A stretch of 64,000 bases of DNA, taken from Prevotella sp. P3-122 (GTDB lineage: Bacteria; Bacteroidota; Bacteroidia; Bacteroidales; Bacteroidaceae). Under the pieces are notes generated by a model, which did not search any database, was not told the DNA's origin, and was given only the letters and a program-made list of their open reading frames with translations. Positions 17,205-25,575 of this stretch are shown here, one piece after another. Position numbers and translations under genes: made by a program. The stretch covers positions 35,840-99,839 of the forward strand of contig NZ_NPJH01000076.1 in NCBI RefSeq assembly GCF_002251365.1. Direction: 5' to 3'. Within the stretch, counting starts at the first letter, position 1; every line of letters begins with the position of its first letter.

Positions 17205-17831
17205 TCATCTGTGCCGTCCTCCCGGCTGTCGGTTCTCGGTCTGAGGGTTCTCCTGTACTTGTGCCACATGGGAATTGTTGCCGATAAGCATCATGGCGAG
17301 CAGTGCGCCGCCAATCTTGCCAAGCCAGCCGAACCGTCCGAATATCATCAGTCCGGCGGCAAGCAGTCCAACGATGCTCAGTCCAGACACGTTGCCTTTC
17401 CCTATGTTGGAGAAGAAGTTGCCGAACATATCGGCACCGTTGCCCCCGCATACGTTCTTCAGGAAATCGGAGATGCCTCCGAATGTACTGTTGGCCTGTT
17501 GCACGGTACCGCTCAAACCGGACACGGATTCCTTTACATCCCGTACCGTTTCCTGCACGCTATCGACGGTCTTGCTTGTGGTGTCCACCACCGCATCCAC
17601 ATTGTCGCTTCCTATTGCTATGTCGGCGACCGTCCTCACTACCGGCTTGTCATTGACAAGTGCCTCCCAGCTGAGATAGCCCACACCGGCTCCGACTGTG
17701 GCGGTTTTCACGGCGCGACCTGCGCCCACAAGGGTGCGCTGGGGATGGATGACGGCTCCGCCAAGGCTTCTTGTCGCCGGATTGTTGAAGATGTATTTGC
17801 CACCTTTGAGTATTGTTGCCCATTTGCCCAT
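17205..17831 (-). CDS. Glycine-rich membrane-associated protein, unknown
   Basis: A 208-residue protein. It has a glycine- and alanine-rich N-terminal third (LVGAGRAVKTATVGAGVGYL), a coiled-coil segment about residues 85-125 (VDSVQETVRDVKESVSGLSG) and two hydrophobic stretches near residues 150-185 (GLSIVGLLAAGLMIFGRFGW, then GGALLAMMLIG). It looks like an inner-membrane component of a transfer apparatus. I cannot name a family. It starts 12 bases after the stop of the radical SAM gene. Confidence 0.5.
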   Translation of the reverse strand: MGKWATILKGGKYIFNNPATRSLGGAVIHPQRTLVGAGRAVKTATVGAGVGYLSWEALVNDKPVVRTVADIAIGSDNVDAVVDTTSKTVDSVQETVRDVKESVSGLSGTVQQANSTFGGISDFLKNVCGGNGADMFGNFFSNIGKGNVSGLSIVGLLAAGLMIFGRFGWLGKIGGALLAMMLIGNNSHVAQVQENPQTENRQPGGRHR

Positions 17832-17843
17832 ATCTACTGTCTT

Positions 17844-18770
17844 TTAGGTTGTTATCGTATTATCTGTTTGAAAATATGCCTCGCACCTGAATCCTTTCCG
17901 GGGTGAGAAGTCCTTGAAACTGCATGACTTAAAAAGCATAGGCTTGTTGACGTATTGCGCGAGATCCTTCGCATACTGCGAGGGCTGTGTTCTGTTGTCG
18001 AAGTCACGGTACGGCATCACATAAGGCTTGATGCCAAGTTCCCGGCACCGCTCGATGCGGTATAAGTCCTGCTCCATGGTCGAGTTGTAGCCGACAAGAA
18101 TGTAGCACATGATCTTCCACGGCTTTATGTATCGAGTTACTTCCGTGATTTTTGGGGTCAAGTCTATCTGCGGCAAGTCCCATGCGATATGTATGGACTT
18201 ATAAAGACGGAGCTTGTTGAGCCAGTATGCCTGTTCCTCGTCCATGATGCGCACGTCAACACCGTGAAGATTGACCTTTTGCCCGGCCTTCATAAGATAG
18301 TCGATAGCAGATCGCCATTCCGGATTGGCGAAAAAGTTGTTGTCGAGCACCTCGATATGCTTTCCGTTGGGGTTCAGCTGCACAGGTTCCACGGGGTGTA
18401 TGCCGCCCTCCTTGTCGTGTACCAGACAAAACGGACAGCGACGGATGCAGCCTCTGGAGAAAAACTGTATGGAATAGTCGTATTGCGGATAGAGGGTGTA
18501 GTCCATCAGGGTAGATGCTTCGATTTCCGGAGCCAGCCGCCTCTTTATATCGTACCCGGTGCCACCCTTGATGACCTCACAGCTCCAGGGACTGTTCTCA
18601 TCCGGCGAGAATGTGAATATCTTTGATTTGTAAATACGGTCATAGCCGTTTCCGAACATCGCGTCTGCCCATTCGACAATGTCTCCTTTTGATTTGTGCC
18701 ATGCCGAGAGTTTCATCAGTGCGAAATTCGGGAAGTGGTGTCCGTCAACGTCTATCAGTCCAATCTTCAT
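17844..18770 (-). CDS. Radical SAM protein with B12-binding-like N-terminus
   Basis: A 308-residue protein. The cluster motif CIRRCPFC (C-x3-C-x2-C) at about residue 111 would bind the 4Fe-4S cluster that splits S-adenosylmethionine. The N-terminus (IGLIDVDGHHFPNFALMKLS) has the flavodoxin-like start of cobalamin-dependent radical SAM enzymes (Elp3/MiaB superfamily). A TIM-barrel body follows (GKHIEVLDNNFFANPEW, LHGVDVRIMDEEQAYWL, KIMCYILVGY). I see no second cluster motif. Similar proteins occur in phages and mobile elements with no known substrate. It lies within the transfer operon, 26 bases downstream of the first secreted paralogue, and its role there is unexplained. Confidence 0.8.
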   Translation of the reverse strand: MKIGLIDVDGHHFPNFALMKLSAWHKSKGDIVEWADAMFGNGYDRIYKSKIFTFSPDENSPWSCEVIKGGTGYDIKRRLAPEIEASTLMDYTLYPQYDYSIQFFSRGCIRRCPFCLVHDKEGGIHPVEPVQLNPNGKHIEVLDNNFFANPEWRSAIDYLMKAGQKVNLHGVDVRIMDEEQAYWLNKLRLYKSIHIAWDLPQIDLTPKITEVTRYIKPWKIMCYILVGYNSTMEQDLYRIERCRELGIKPYVMPYRDFDNRTQPSQYAKDLAQYVNKPMLFKSCSFKDFSPRKGFRCEAYFQTDNTITT

Positions 18771-18796
18771 AAGCCTTGTTACAAGTTGTTCATGTT

Positions 18797-19483
18797 TTAT
18801 TTTCCGGGTCTTATCTTACTGTTACTCCGCCAGCGCGAGAAGGCTTCGTCCGTGATTTTCCATTTGTCCACGTCGTAGCTCTTTGCCCTGCAGTCTATCT
18901 CCCGCCACACATCAGACAGGGAGGTGTATTTGACGGCAAGCGTGAGCCGGCGCAGGTTGCGGTTCATCAGGTGGAGTTTTGGGCGTATGCCGAATACAAT
19001 CTCGATGCGCTCCTTCTCCGTCATCTTCACGTTAGAGAGGCATACCTGCCGGATGTCGTTCACGATGTCCACGCTGCCGAGTATCAGTTCCCGGTATATA
19101 CCGCTCCGGCGAGGTGTGAGTGCCACGGCAAGCGCGTTTTCAGGAGATTTCTCCAACTGGCGGCTCAATGCGCCCATGTTCTCTGTCAGTTTCCCGATTT
19201 CGTGGTAGAAACCGTATATCTGTGCCGCATAGCTGATTACCGACCGGAACGAGTCGAGATAGTCGTTGAACTGTCGCTGAAAGTCGGTCGTGGCTTTCAC
19301 TTCCTCCTTCGTCCATATATGCCCGGTAGTCTGCAGCAACATTACTTTCTCTTGTGACTTGAGCTGCTTCTCTGCCTTGTCGGTGTACAGGACAATCATT
19401 CCGGACAATACAGGGTCTGTCTGTGCGTGACCCTTGCAGATGCCGAAAGCCAATATCAATATAATTAGTGCCGTCCTTATCAT
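18797..19483 (-). CDS. Secreted transfer-operon protein, paralogue of the next gene
   Basis: A 228-residue protein with signal peptide MIRTALIILILAFGICKGHA followed by Q. The mature part is helical. Its end (LSDVWREIDCR, then DKWKITDEAFSRWR) matches the end of the protein at 19494-20186 (LTDVWNNVSAGM, then IAGDAFGRWKRA), and both share an upstream YF-type helix, so they are paralogues. Helical periplasmic proteins of this size and pattern resemble TrbJ/DUF4141-type components of type IV transfer systems, but the match is by layout only. The stop-to-start gap to its upstream paralogue is 10 bases. Confidence 0.6.
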   Translation of the reverse strand: MIRTALIILILAFGICKGHAQTDPVLSGMIVLYTDKAEKQLKSQEKVMLLQTTGHIWTKEEVKATTDFQRQFNDYLDSFRSVISYAAQIYGFYHEIGKLTENMGALSRQLEKSPENALAVALTPRRSGIYRELILGSVDIVNDIRQVCLSNVKMTEKERIEIVFGIRPKLHLMNRNLRRLTLAVKYTSLSDVWREIDCRAKSYDVDKWKITDEAFSRWRSNSKIRPGK

Positions 19484-19493
19484 GCTGTCTCCT

Positions 19494-20186
19494 TTATCTT
19501 AATGTTCTTGCTGCCCGTTTCCACCGGCCGAAGGCATCACCGGCGATACTGCCGATGTCCCTGTCCATCATTCCTGCACTGACGTTGTTCCACACATCGG
19601 TAAGCGTATAGTACCGTATGCTCAGGTACAGCCTGTTGAGCTTTTTATAAAATGCGCCGAGTTTGTCGGATAATGCCCACAGCGTCTGTGAGCGTTCCGC
19701 ACCGGTGAGCATATTTGTCTTACCTCCGGTGGCGATGGCATCCTTCAAGAGCGTATAGACAGAAATTAGCTCTGTCGCTGTTTCCAGATAGAGGTTGTTC
19801 ATTGACATGGTAGCGACAATGCCCTGCGGATTGGAACCGATGGCTTTCTTGAGCTTGCCCAGGGTGATGAAAATGCGCACACCGTCTTCATACAGTGTGG
19901 CGGACGCTTTCAGTGAAGAGGCAAAGCCGGAAACGGTCTGCAGGTAGCCGGAATATTTCTTTTCCCATTCGTGCATCTTGGTAAACTCGGCGGCTATGGT
20001 ATTCTGCAGGACCGCTGTCCTGGTCTGTGCGTCTGTCTGGTCTTTCACCTGTCCGTTGATGGCCTCGTTACCCTCGGCAAGGGCAAGCCATTCCAACGGA
20101 TTGGACACGACAACCTGCGCCCTCGCTGACACAGCGACGAAGACGGCAAGTACAACTATCAGTATTTTAGCGGTTCGTAATCTCAT
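19494..20186 (-). CDS. Secreted transfer-operon protein, possibly TrbJ/DUF4141-like
   Basis: A 230-residue protein. I start it at the ATG at 20186, where a proper signal peptide begins (MRLRTAKILIVVLAVFVAVS, cut after SARAQ); 20195 and 20213 are also in frame but put a hydrophilic lead before it. The mature sequence begins VVVSNPLEWLALAEG and continues as long helices. TrbJ-like proteins of Bacteroidales elements start with a comparable 'VVxDPxN' segment and form helical periplasmic bundles. It overlaps the end of the upstream PH-like gene by 20 bases, which supports coupled translation. Confidence 0.6.
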   Translation of the reverse strand: MRLRTAKILIVVLAVFVAVSARAQVVVSNPLEWLALAEGNEAINGQVKDQTDAQTRTAVLQNTIAAEFTKMHEWEKKYSGYLQTVSGFASSLKASATLYEDGVRIFITLGKLKKAIGSNPQGIVATMSMNNLYLETATELISVYTLLKDAIATGGKTNMLTGAERSQTLWALSDKLGAFYKKLNRLYLSIRYYTLTDVWNNVSAGMMDRDIGSIAGDAFGRWKRAARTLR

Positions 20187-20667
20187 ATATTCCATTTCGT
20201 TTGCGATTTGCACTTACACGTTCACGTATAAAGGGGACAAGATTGCTGCTCTTGTCCATGCCCACCATGTCAAGGCGGGGTGTGGAGCGGTCGCCGGAAT
20301 AGATATGTATGGTCTTCAGTCCGAACAACTGCTGTAAGAAGCTGCTCTCTTCCCGGAAATCGACCACACGGTAGAGTTCCATGAAGTCACGGGTACGCTG
20401 GAACACGCCATGTTCGTAGATGAACTGCTCGTCTGTGATGACAAACCTCATGCTCCGCAGATAAAGGAAGCGGTATATGAGGCAGAGGGCGATTGCCAGC
20501 GATGCCCACAACAGGATGTTACCCATGAACATGCCGTCAATTCCGGCCACAGCAAGCCCGGCTATGCAGACGATGGTAATAATCAGGTCATTGGCGAAAT
20601 ATTGCCTGATTCGGGGACGGAACACCAATGTCCCGAAACTGTTTGATGGTTGTGTCTGTGTTTTCAT
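20167..20667 (-). CDS. Membrane protein with bacterial PH-like (bPH2) domain
   Basis: A 166-residue protein. Two adjacent transmembrane segments (about residues 28-65: IITIVCIAGLAVAGIDGMFM, then ILLWASLAIALCLIYRFLYL) are followed by a beta-rich domain with the pattern FVITDEQFIYEHGVFQRTRD, YRVVDFREESSFLQQLFG and TIHIYSGDR, typical of YdbT/YvbH-like PH domains. These domains sit on the cytoplasmic side and their ligands are mostly unknown. Its ATG overlaps the stop of the upstream Toprim gene by 4 bases. Confidence 0.75.
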   Translation of the reverse strand: MKTQTQPSNSFGTLVFRPRIRQYFANDLIITIVCIAGLAVAGIDGMFMGNILLWASLAIALCLIYRFLYLRSMRFVITDEQFIYEHGVFQRTRDFMELYRVVDFREESSFLQQLFGLKTIHIYSGDRSTPRLDMVGMDKSSNLVPFIRERVSANRKRNGIYEITNR

Positions 20668-21905
20668 CGTCTCATCCCTCTTGTTTGCGTTTCCTCATTC
20701 TCCATGGGCTTGTCAAGCAGCTGGTCGTTCCAGTCCTTGTACCGGCCGTCGCAGGGTTCATACCTGATTCCACGGCTGTCGATGCCTAACCTGTCGCACA
20801 CGTCCCTGAAATCGAAAGGCTCCATCGGCAGTTCGTGACGCTTGAAGCCTTTGGTCAAGTCGGTGACGACCAGTTTTTCCTTGTCCTGCGTCAGGTGGGA
20901 GGTGAACACCCTCCCGTCTTTCTGAAGGGCGAAGTTGACCGCGAACATCCGTCCGGCACGGTCTCGGTCAAAGCAAAGATGATGTATGGCTTCGGGTGTA
21001 TGCTCTATCATCGACGAGAACTGCTTTTTGGTGGGTGAGCCGCCGGTTGACACATACACGGCATTGGCGAGGTCGTGGTAGCCCACATTTCCCGGCTCGT
21101 TCATCTTTATCTGATAGTAGGCCATCGCGTCAAACGCACTCTCGAACCAATAGACATCCTGTGCCGCCCCGATGGGACGGGTGAAGCCCATGTCGCTGCG
21201 GTTGTTTTCCAGCCGGGCTATCCAGAGGCCTTCCGCTGCGTTGCTGCCTGCCGCCATGCCCTTGTAGGCGGTCTTGCCCTCGGCATTGGGGCGGCTGCGC
21301 TCCTCCAGTCCCACGATTTCCTTGCCAGGCATTGCGGCGAGTGACAAGGGGAACGAGAGGTTGGTGTATTTCTTGCCGTCACCCCGTTCTCTCGTAGCCA
21401 AAAAGAAATGGTCGGAGAAGGCCCGCTGGGTCTGGAGATTGATGCCCCTGTTCTGGAAGTAGGGATAGAACCGCTTTTGCGAGTCCCAGTCGCCGTTGAC
21501 GAACGCCTGCGTCTCGTATTCGTAGATGTCGAAGGGGCGTGCCTCGCGCTGTCTCCCGAAGTCCCGTGGCGCACGTTCGGCCACAGGATGGTTCAGGAGG
21601 CGGTTGCAGACAAGGTTGACGAGCCTGTCGGTTGACATTCCGGGACGGTACTCAGCAAAAAGGTTCGGGTGCTCCTTGATGAAGCTGATGACATTGTAGT
21701 TTTTTATCTCCGGGGGCTGGAAGCAGCACAGGCCGTTGGCGGTCACAATAAATTTGTCGCCATGCACGCGCTTCCCGTCACTGCCGATACGGACGTAGGA
21801 GGGATAGCGCATGCCGTCCCTGCGGTTGAGCTGGTAGCCGGCGTCCACCAGCAAGTCCTGGATGTTCACCCTGCTCTTGAAATCGTCGTATGTTAGTTCT
21901 GACAT
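20664..21905 (-). CDS. Toprim-domain primase-like protein (DUF3991/Toprim type)
   Basis: A 413-residue protein. The N-terminal 100 residues (DDFKSRVNIQDLLVDAGYQL, then GLCCFQPPEIKNYNVISFI) resemble the CHC2-type head of primases, with a single CC in place of a full zinc ribbon. A Toprim domain follows in the C-terminal half: YWFESAFDAMAYY carries the catalytic-type glutamate, and HLCFDRDRAGRMFAVNF carries the DxD pair. Such proteins may prime or process transferred single strands, or be inactive relatives. The lack of a complete zinc finger argues against autonomous primase activity. It lies 21 bases after the 540-residue gene. Confidence 0.75.
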   Translation of the reverse strand: MSELTYDDFKSRVNIQDLLVDAGYQLNRRDGMRYPSYVRIGSDGKRVHGDKFIVTANGLCCFQPPEIKNYNVISFIKEHPNLFAEYRPGMSTDRLVNLVCNRLLNHPVAERAPRDFGRQREARPFDIYEYETQAFVNGDWDSQKRFYPYFQNRGINLQTQRAFSDHFFLATRERGDGKKYTNLSFPLSLAAMPGKEIVGLEERSRPNAEGKTAYKGMAAGSNAAEGLWIARLENNRSDMGFTRPIGAAQDVYWFESAFDAMAYYQIKMNEPGNVGYHDLANAVYVSTGGSPTKKQFSSMIEHTPEAIHHLCFDRDRAGRMFAVNFALQKDGRVFTSHLTQDKEKLVVTDLTKGFKRHELPMEPFDFRDVCDRLGIDSRGIRYEPCDGRYKDWNDQLLDKPMENEETQTRGMRR

Positions 21906-21926
21906 GGCCGTTGGTTCGTGTTATTG

Positions 21927-23549
21927 TTAAAGGCCGTGCCCCATGCCGGGGACACGGTCGTCGGGAAGGTTCCTCATGGCGTCGAACTGTCGCGCCGCCA
22001 CATCTGCGGGGCTATCGACACCCGGCTTGAAATAGACATGCGGCATCGGACCTCGGTGCCCTTCCACATAGATGTCGGGCATGGGACGGGGACCTCGGAG
22101 GAGGTCATGCGTCACCACGGCTCCGGCAAACAGGGCGGCAGAGATTTTCGTGCCGAGACCCACGGGATAGCGGTCTTTCATGTCCACCTCCTTGAATACT
22201 TTCGAAAAGAGCTTCATGCGGTGCAGGTCGTCCAGTGCCATGAATTTTTCGTACTGTTTCTGCGAGATCTCGTGGCTCACCACCTCGCCGTCGATGACGG
22301 CGGTCATGCGGTATTTCGCCTCGCCCTCGCCTTGCACGGGTTCCACACGGATGTCATCGACGGTGACTTCACGGCCGTGCCGTCCTTCGCGGAACCAGCC
22401 TTTGTTCTCATCTATGAGGCTCAGGTCGTTACCGTCCATGACCACGCCGCCTTTGGGCAGGTTGTCACGGAGCGACGGCTCTCGCTCCACCTGATACTCC
22501 TGCGCATTCGTCTCCTGACGGTAATATTCGTTCTGTCGGGTAATCTGCCGGTCAAGGTCAGCCTGCACTTCGGGATGTAGTTTGATGTCTATCAGTTTGT
22601 CGCTGTTGAGCATGTCCATGGTGACGGCATCTGCGAAGTCCTCCTTGATGACATTGTTAAGTGTCTCAAGGCGTTTGGCTATTGGCTGGTCTTTGATGGA
22701 GTTGGAGGTCAGCACAGCCAACTCTTCATCGGAGAGATTGTACTGCAAGTCCGCTTCCAATGCCGAGGACTGTATGGTGACGGTCTTTTTCTCCGCATCT
22801 ATCAATATCCCGTGGCTTGCCAGCACCTCCTGCCATTTCTCGTTGGAGAAATAGACATCGGAGGTGATGGCTTCCTTATATGGGATAGCGGGTGCGGTCG
22901 GTCTCTGCGGCTGTCTGACAGGGGTTATCACCGTCTGCAGTTCGGCAAGCACGTCTTTCTCCGCCACGGGTGCGGTGTTGTAGCCCTTATAATAGAAGCC
23001 GTAGCCTCCGGATTGCAGTTCTCCGGGCTTCATGCGCCCGTCGGGGCGGTTCGGCACCATCGGCGCGCCGGGATAGTAGAGCTGTCCTCCGATGCGGCGC
23101 AGGTGGAATCCCTCCTGCATCCTCGGTGTCCATCCCAAAAACGACCGGCCCATCATGTGATGCGGCGGTACGGGGAAGCGGCGGTACGGTGCGACCCTGC
23201 CGTATTCGCCCACGCCGACGCGGTAGCCGTGAAGTCCCATAGCCACACGCCCGTTGGCGTTGCGGGCATGGACAAAATCTTTCGGCATGTCGAAGTCTGC
23301 GGCGACAATGCTGGCGAAGGTGTTGTATGCCTTGCGGTTGGCGGTATTGGTGCCCCAGTCGGTGAGGGCTTTCAGCTGTTTCTCCGTAATCGGATAGTTC
23401 AGCAACGGGGAATCATGCCCCTGCACGAGCAAGGCGAAACCGTTGCTGCTTGCGGCCACATGAGCCTGCATCCCGTTTCGGAGCAGGATGTCCTGCAGTT
23501 CGGGAGTGAGTTCAAGCGGACGCGGATTGGTGTTTGTCCTTATAGGCAT
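21927..23549 (-). CDS. DUF3945-type mobile-element protein
   Basis: A 540-residue protein. The N-terminal part starts ELTPELQDILLRNG and shows a repeated 'ITEKQLKALTDWG' helix. Near residues 120-185 is a P/G/R-rich segment (YRRFPVPPHHMMGRSFLGW). Residues about 230-320 repeat the theme (DVYFSNEKWQEVLASHGILI, then LSDEELAVLTSNSI). The C-terminal third (VTVDDIRVEPVQGEGEAKYR, then HEISQKQYEKFMALDD) resembles the DUF3945 repeats common in large Bacteroidales mobile elements. Its biochemical role is unknown; association with ArdC, Toprim and relaxase genes suggests processing or protection of transferred DNA. Confidence 0.6.
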   Translation of the reverse strand: MPIRTNTNPRPLELTPELQDILLRNGMQAHVAASSNGFALLVQGHDSPLLNYPITEKQLKALTDWGTNTANRKAYNTFASIVAADFDMPKDFVHARNANGRVAMGLHGYRVGVGEYGRVAPYRRFPVPPHHMMGRSFLGWTPRMQEGFHLRRIGGQLYYPGAPMVPNRPDGRMKPGELQSGGYGFYYKGYNTAPVAEKDVLAELQTVITPVRQPQRPTAPAIPYKEAITSDVYFSNEKWQEVLASHGILIDAEKKTVTIQSSALEADLQYNLSDEELAVLTSNSIKDQPIAKRLETLNNVIKEDFADAVTMDMLNSDKLIDIKLHPEVQADLDRQITRQNEYYRQETNAQEYQVEREPSLRDNLPKGGVVMDGNDLSLIDENKGWFREGRHGREVTVDDIRVEPVQGEGEAKYRMTAVIDGEVVSHEISQKQYEKFMALDDLHRMKLFSKVFKEVDMKDRYPVGLGTKISAALFAGAVVTHDLLRGPRPMPDIYVEGHRGPMPHVYFKPGVDSPADVAARQFDAMRNLPDDRVPGMGHGL

Positions 23550-23561
23550 GATACTTATTGT

Positions 23562-23780
23562 TTATGCGTTTCCGTTTTCCAGTGCCTCGTCGAGCAGGGC
23601 GTTCCTCATTTCCATGAAGGCGGCCGCCGATTCCTCAAGGTTCGGGTCAAGCCCCTTGCGGTGGCAGTACCATTCGTATTCCTGCGACAGCTCGCGTGAG
23701 TGATGGCTGATGTATTCTTTCCAGCCGTATTCGCCGGACTGCACTTTCTCGATGAGTTTCTCTTCGGGTTCGTATTTCAT
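23562..23780 (-). CDS. Small hypothetical protein of the transfer operon
   Basis: A 72-residue, highly charged helical protein (EEKLIEKVQSGEYGWKEYIS, SRELSQEYEWYCHRKGLDP, EESAAAFMEMRNALLDEALE). It lies between two DUF4099/DUF3945 genes with spacers of 12 bases on both sides. I do not recognise a family. Confidence 0.6.
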   Translation of the reverse strand: MKYEPEEKLIEKVQSGEYGWKEYISHHSRELSQEYEWYCHRKGLDPNLEESAAAFMEMRNALLDEALENGNA

Positions 23781-23792
23781 ATCGCTTGCGGT

Positions 23793-24539
23793 TTAGTGTT
23801 TGAGGGTCATGTTGTTGCGCTTGCGCATCTCTTCCCACAGTTCCTCGGTGTAGGACGCTTCGGGAACATAGTCGAGGTTGCCCTCGTTGTCAGCTACCCA
23901 GCAGCCGTTCAGACCGAAGTTGTATCTGCCGAAGCCCTGCCGCTGTTCCTCGCGCCATTTCTTCTCGTCGCCGCGCGTGAGGCGTATGCCGGTCTTTTCA
24001 TTGAGGTCGATGCCGATGGTGTAGAGGTCGTCGCCGTCCATGACGGTGACGGGCAGTCCTTTCTGCAGGCAGGTAAGCTCGGCATTGGTGAGCTTCATCT
24101 CGTTGGCGGCGTATTCGAGGTTACGGCCGATGACGGGTGTGGGAACGTAGATGATCTGGTTGGTGCCCTGGTCTATCTGGTGGAAAGCCTGTATCTCCCT
24201 TCCTTCGGGTGTGGTGACGGGGGCGATGACGGGACGGTGCTCAAGAAGTGCCTTGCGCTCTTCCTCCGTGAAACGGTCAAGCCGTCCGGCTTTGAGCTGC
24301 GGGTAGAACACCACATCCACGCTACTGTCATCCATGCGGATAAATGCGAAACGGGTGCGGGCATGGATTTCCTCTCCGCTTTCGTCGGTGACATGGATGG
24401 GAAGCACCGGGGAACGGCGGCCGTCGAGGATGTCCTCTATCGCCTTCTGCGGCAGGTCTTCAAGCATCTCCTGTGTCAGACCGAATCTTTCGAGTATGCC
24501 GTATGGCAGTTCCTCGCTTTGGAATCTCTGAATCTTCAT
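23793..24539 (-). CDS. DUF4099/DUF3945 protein, first gene of the leftward operon
   Basis: A 248-residue protein. Its start (SEELPYGILERFGLTQEML, then ILDGRRSPVLPI) is the typical DUF4099 opening (ELPWxxLxxLGLSRExL, then LLNGRKTxxLPI). A DUF3945-like repeat follows: GRLDRFTEEERKALLEHRPV, then LTNAELTCLQKGLPV. These proteins are hallmarks of Bacteroidales conjugative and mobilisable elements, without a settled function. As the first gene behind the control region at 24540-24785, it probably begins a single transcript extending to the terminator near 7950. Confidence 0.75.
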   Translation of the reverse strand: MKIQRFQSEELPYGILERFGLTQEMLEDLPQKAIEDILDGRRSPVLPIHVTDESGEEIHARTRFAFIRMDDSSVDVVFYPQLKAGRLDRFTEEERKALLEHRPVIAPVTTPEGREIQAFHQIDQGTNQIIYVPTPVIGRNLEYAANEMKLTNAELTCLQKGLPVTVMDGDDLYTIGIDLNEKTGIRLTRGDEKKWREEQRQGFGRYNFGLNGCWVADNEGNLDYVPEASYTEELWEEMRKRNNMTLKH

Positions 24540-24570
24540 TTTTTTTATTTTTTGTGGGTTGTCGTTTCCG

Positions 24571-24578
24571 CAAAATTA
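24571..24578 (-). promoter_or_regulatory. -7 element of the long leftward operon
   Basis: The minus strand reads TAATTTTG, matching TAnnTTTG. Transcription would start near 24564, about 25 bases before the ATG at 24539. The -33 element is not obvious, which would suit an activator-dependent promoter next to the GAGTATGAT cluster. Confidence 0.5.
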
Positions 24579-24608
24579 TATGCGACGCTCCGATTCCGGG
24601 GTGTTTAT

Positions 24609-24723
24609 AAGTATGATTTTGCTTTGGTTTATGCTTATTTAATATAAGACGCTATAATCATACTCACTTTCATACTCTGACAGCATAAAAATGAGTATTA
24701 CAGTGTTTTAGAGTATGATATTT
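24609..24723. promoter_or_regulatory. Control region with GAGTATGAT repeats (right cluster)
   Basis: Exact GAGTATGAT copies lie at 24657-24665 (minus) and 24711-24719 (plus). Near copies lie at 24609-24617 (AAGTATGAT), 24671-24678 (minus, AGAGTATG) and 24693-24700. The 17-base string at 24707-24723 is identical to 330-346 in the left control region. The cluster stands between the divergent long leftward operon and the M23 gene at 24786. Confidence 0.55.
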
Positions 24724-24785
24724 GTTACAACCGAATATCTTATGTAATATGGTATTGTCTTATATGGGTTTGTTACCTTTGCACC

Positions 24786-25433
24786 ATGTTTAGGATATTA
24801 TTGATTTCAACGGGGCTGGGCTGCTGCATGGCAGCGTCGGCACAGTTCCATACGGTAACGCCCCACACGGCACGTTACAGGATTGAACGTGTCGAACAGG
24901 GAACGGCAGGGAAAACAACGGAAGTAACGGAAAAGGCGGCGACAGAAGAGACATCGACTGATACCACTTCCATACGGAAACAGTGGATAGACAGTTACCT
25001 GAGCGTGTCCTATCCGTTAAAAGAGATTCATGTGACATCACCTTTCGGTGTGCGTACTGACCCTTTCACGAAAAAGCGCAAGAGGCACAACGGTCTGGAC
25101 TTGAGGGCTGACCGCTGCGAGACCTACGCCATGATGCATGGCATCGTGGTGAAGACCGGGCAGGACAGGGTGTCCGGGAAATATGTTACCGTGCGGCACG
25201 GGGATTTCTCGGTCAGCTATTGCCATCTGTCGGAATGGCGAGTGAAGAAGGGTGACTGCGTGAGACCGGGGGATGTGGTGGGTATAAGCGGCAGTACAGG
25301 CCGCTCGACCGGTCCGCATCTGCACCTGACGGTGCGGCTGGGGCGGAGGCACATCAACCCGGTAGTATTGCTTCAGTTCATCGACAAGACACGGCGGCAG
25401 GCGTTGGAAAAATTGTCTCACGCGACAAAATAA
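24786..25433 (+). CDS. Secreted M23-family peptidoglycan endopeptidase
   Basis: A 215-residue protein with a signal peptide (MFRILLISTGLGCCMAASAQ). Residues about 80-200 form a complete M23 domain: SPFGVRTDPFTKKRKRHNGL gives HNGLD, and STGRSTGPHLHLTV gives HLHL, so both zinc-ligand motifs are intact. It would cut peptide cross-links in the wall, as in hydrolases of conjugation systems. It is divergent from the long leftward operon and shares its control region. TACCTTTG (24774-24781) ends only four bases before the ATG, so if that is the promoter the message is almost leaderless. Confidence 0.85.
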   Translation: MFRILLISTGLGCCMAASAQFHTVTPHTARYRIERVEQGTAGKTTEVTEKAATEETSTDTTSIRKQWIDSYLSVSYPLKEIHVTSPFGVRTDPFTKKRKRHNGLDLRADRCETYAMMHGIVVKTGQDRVSGKYVTVRHGDFSVSYCHLSEWRVKKGDCVRPGDVVGISGSTGRSTGPHLHLTVRLGRRHINPVVLLQFIDKTRRQALEKLSHATK

Positions 25434-25516
25434 TACGGTAAAGGGCAGAAAAACGCTCGATTTTGTTTAATCTTTTCAATTATAACGTCTTTCCAATCAT
25501 TTTTATCGAAAAAAAA

Positions 25517-25547
25517 TCTGTTATCTCCGCAAAAATGACTAACTTTG
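25517..25547 (+). promoter_or_regulatory. Promoter of the two-gene membrane module
   Basis: TAACTTTG (25540-25547) matches the Bacteroidales -7 consensus exactly. TCTG lies 19 bases upstream as a near -33 element. The start codon at 25576 follows after a leader of about 20 bases. Confidence 0.6.
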
Positions 25548-25575
25548 CAAACCGATTTCAACGAAACAAAAAGAG

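Noticed and set aside
1..25433. A complete type IV secretion system
   Set aside because: No VirB4/TraG- or VirD4-type ATPase with Walker motifs appears; only accessory transfer proteins are visible, so I call the block mobilisation-associated.
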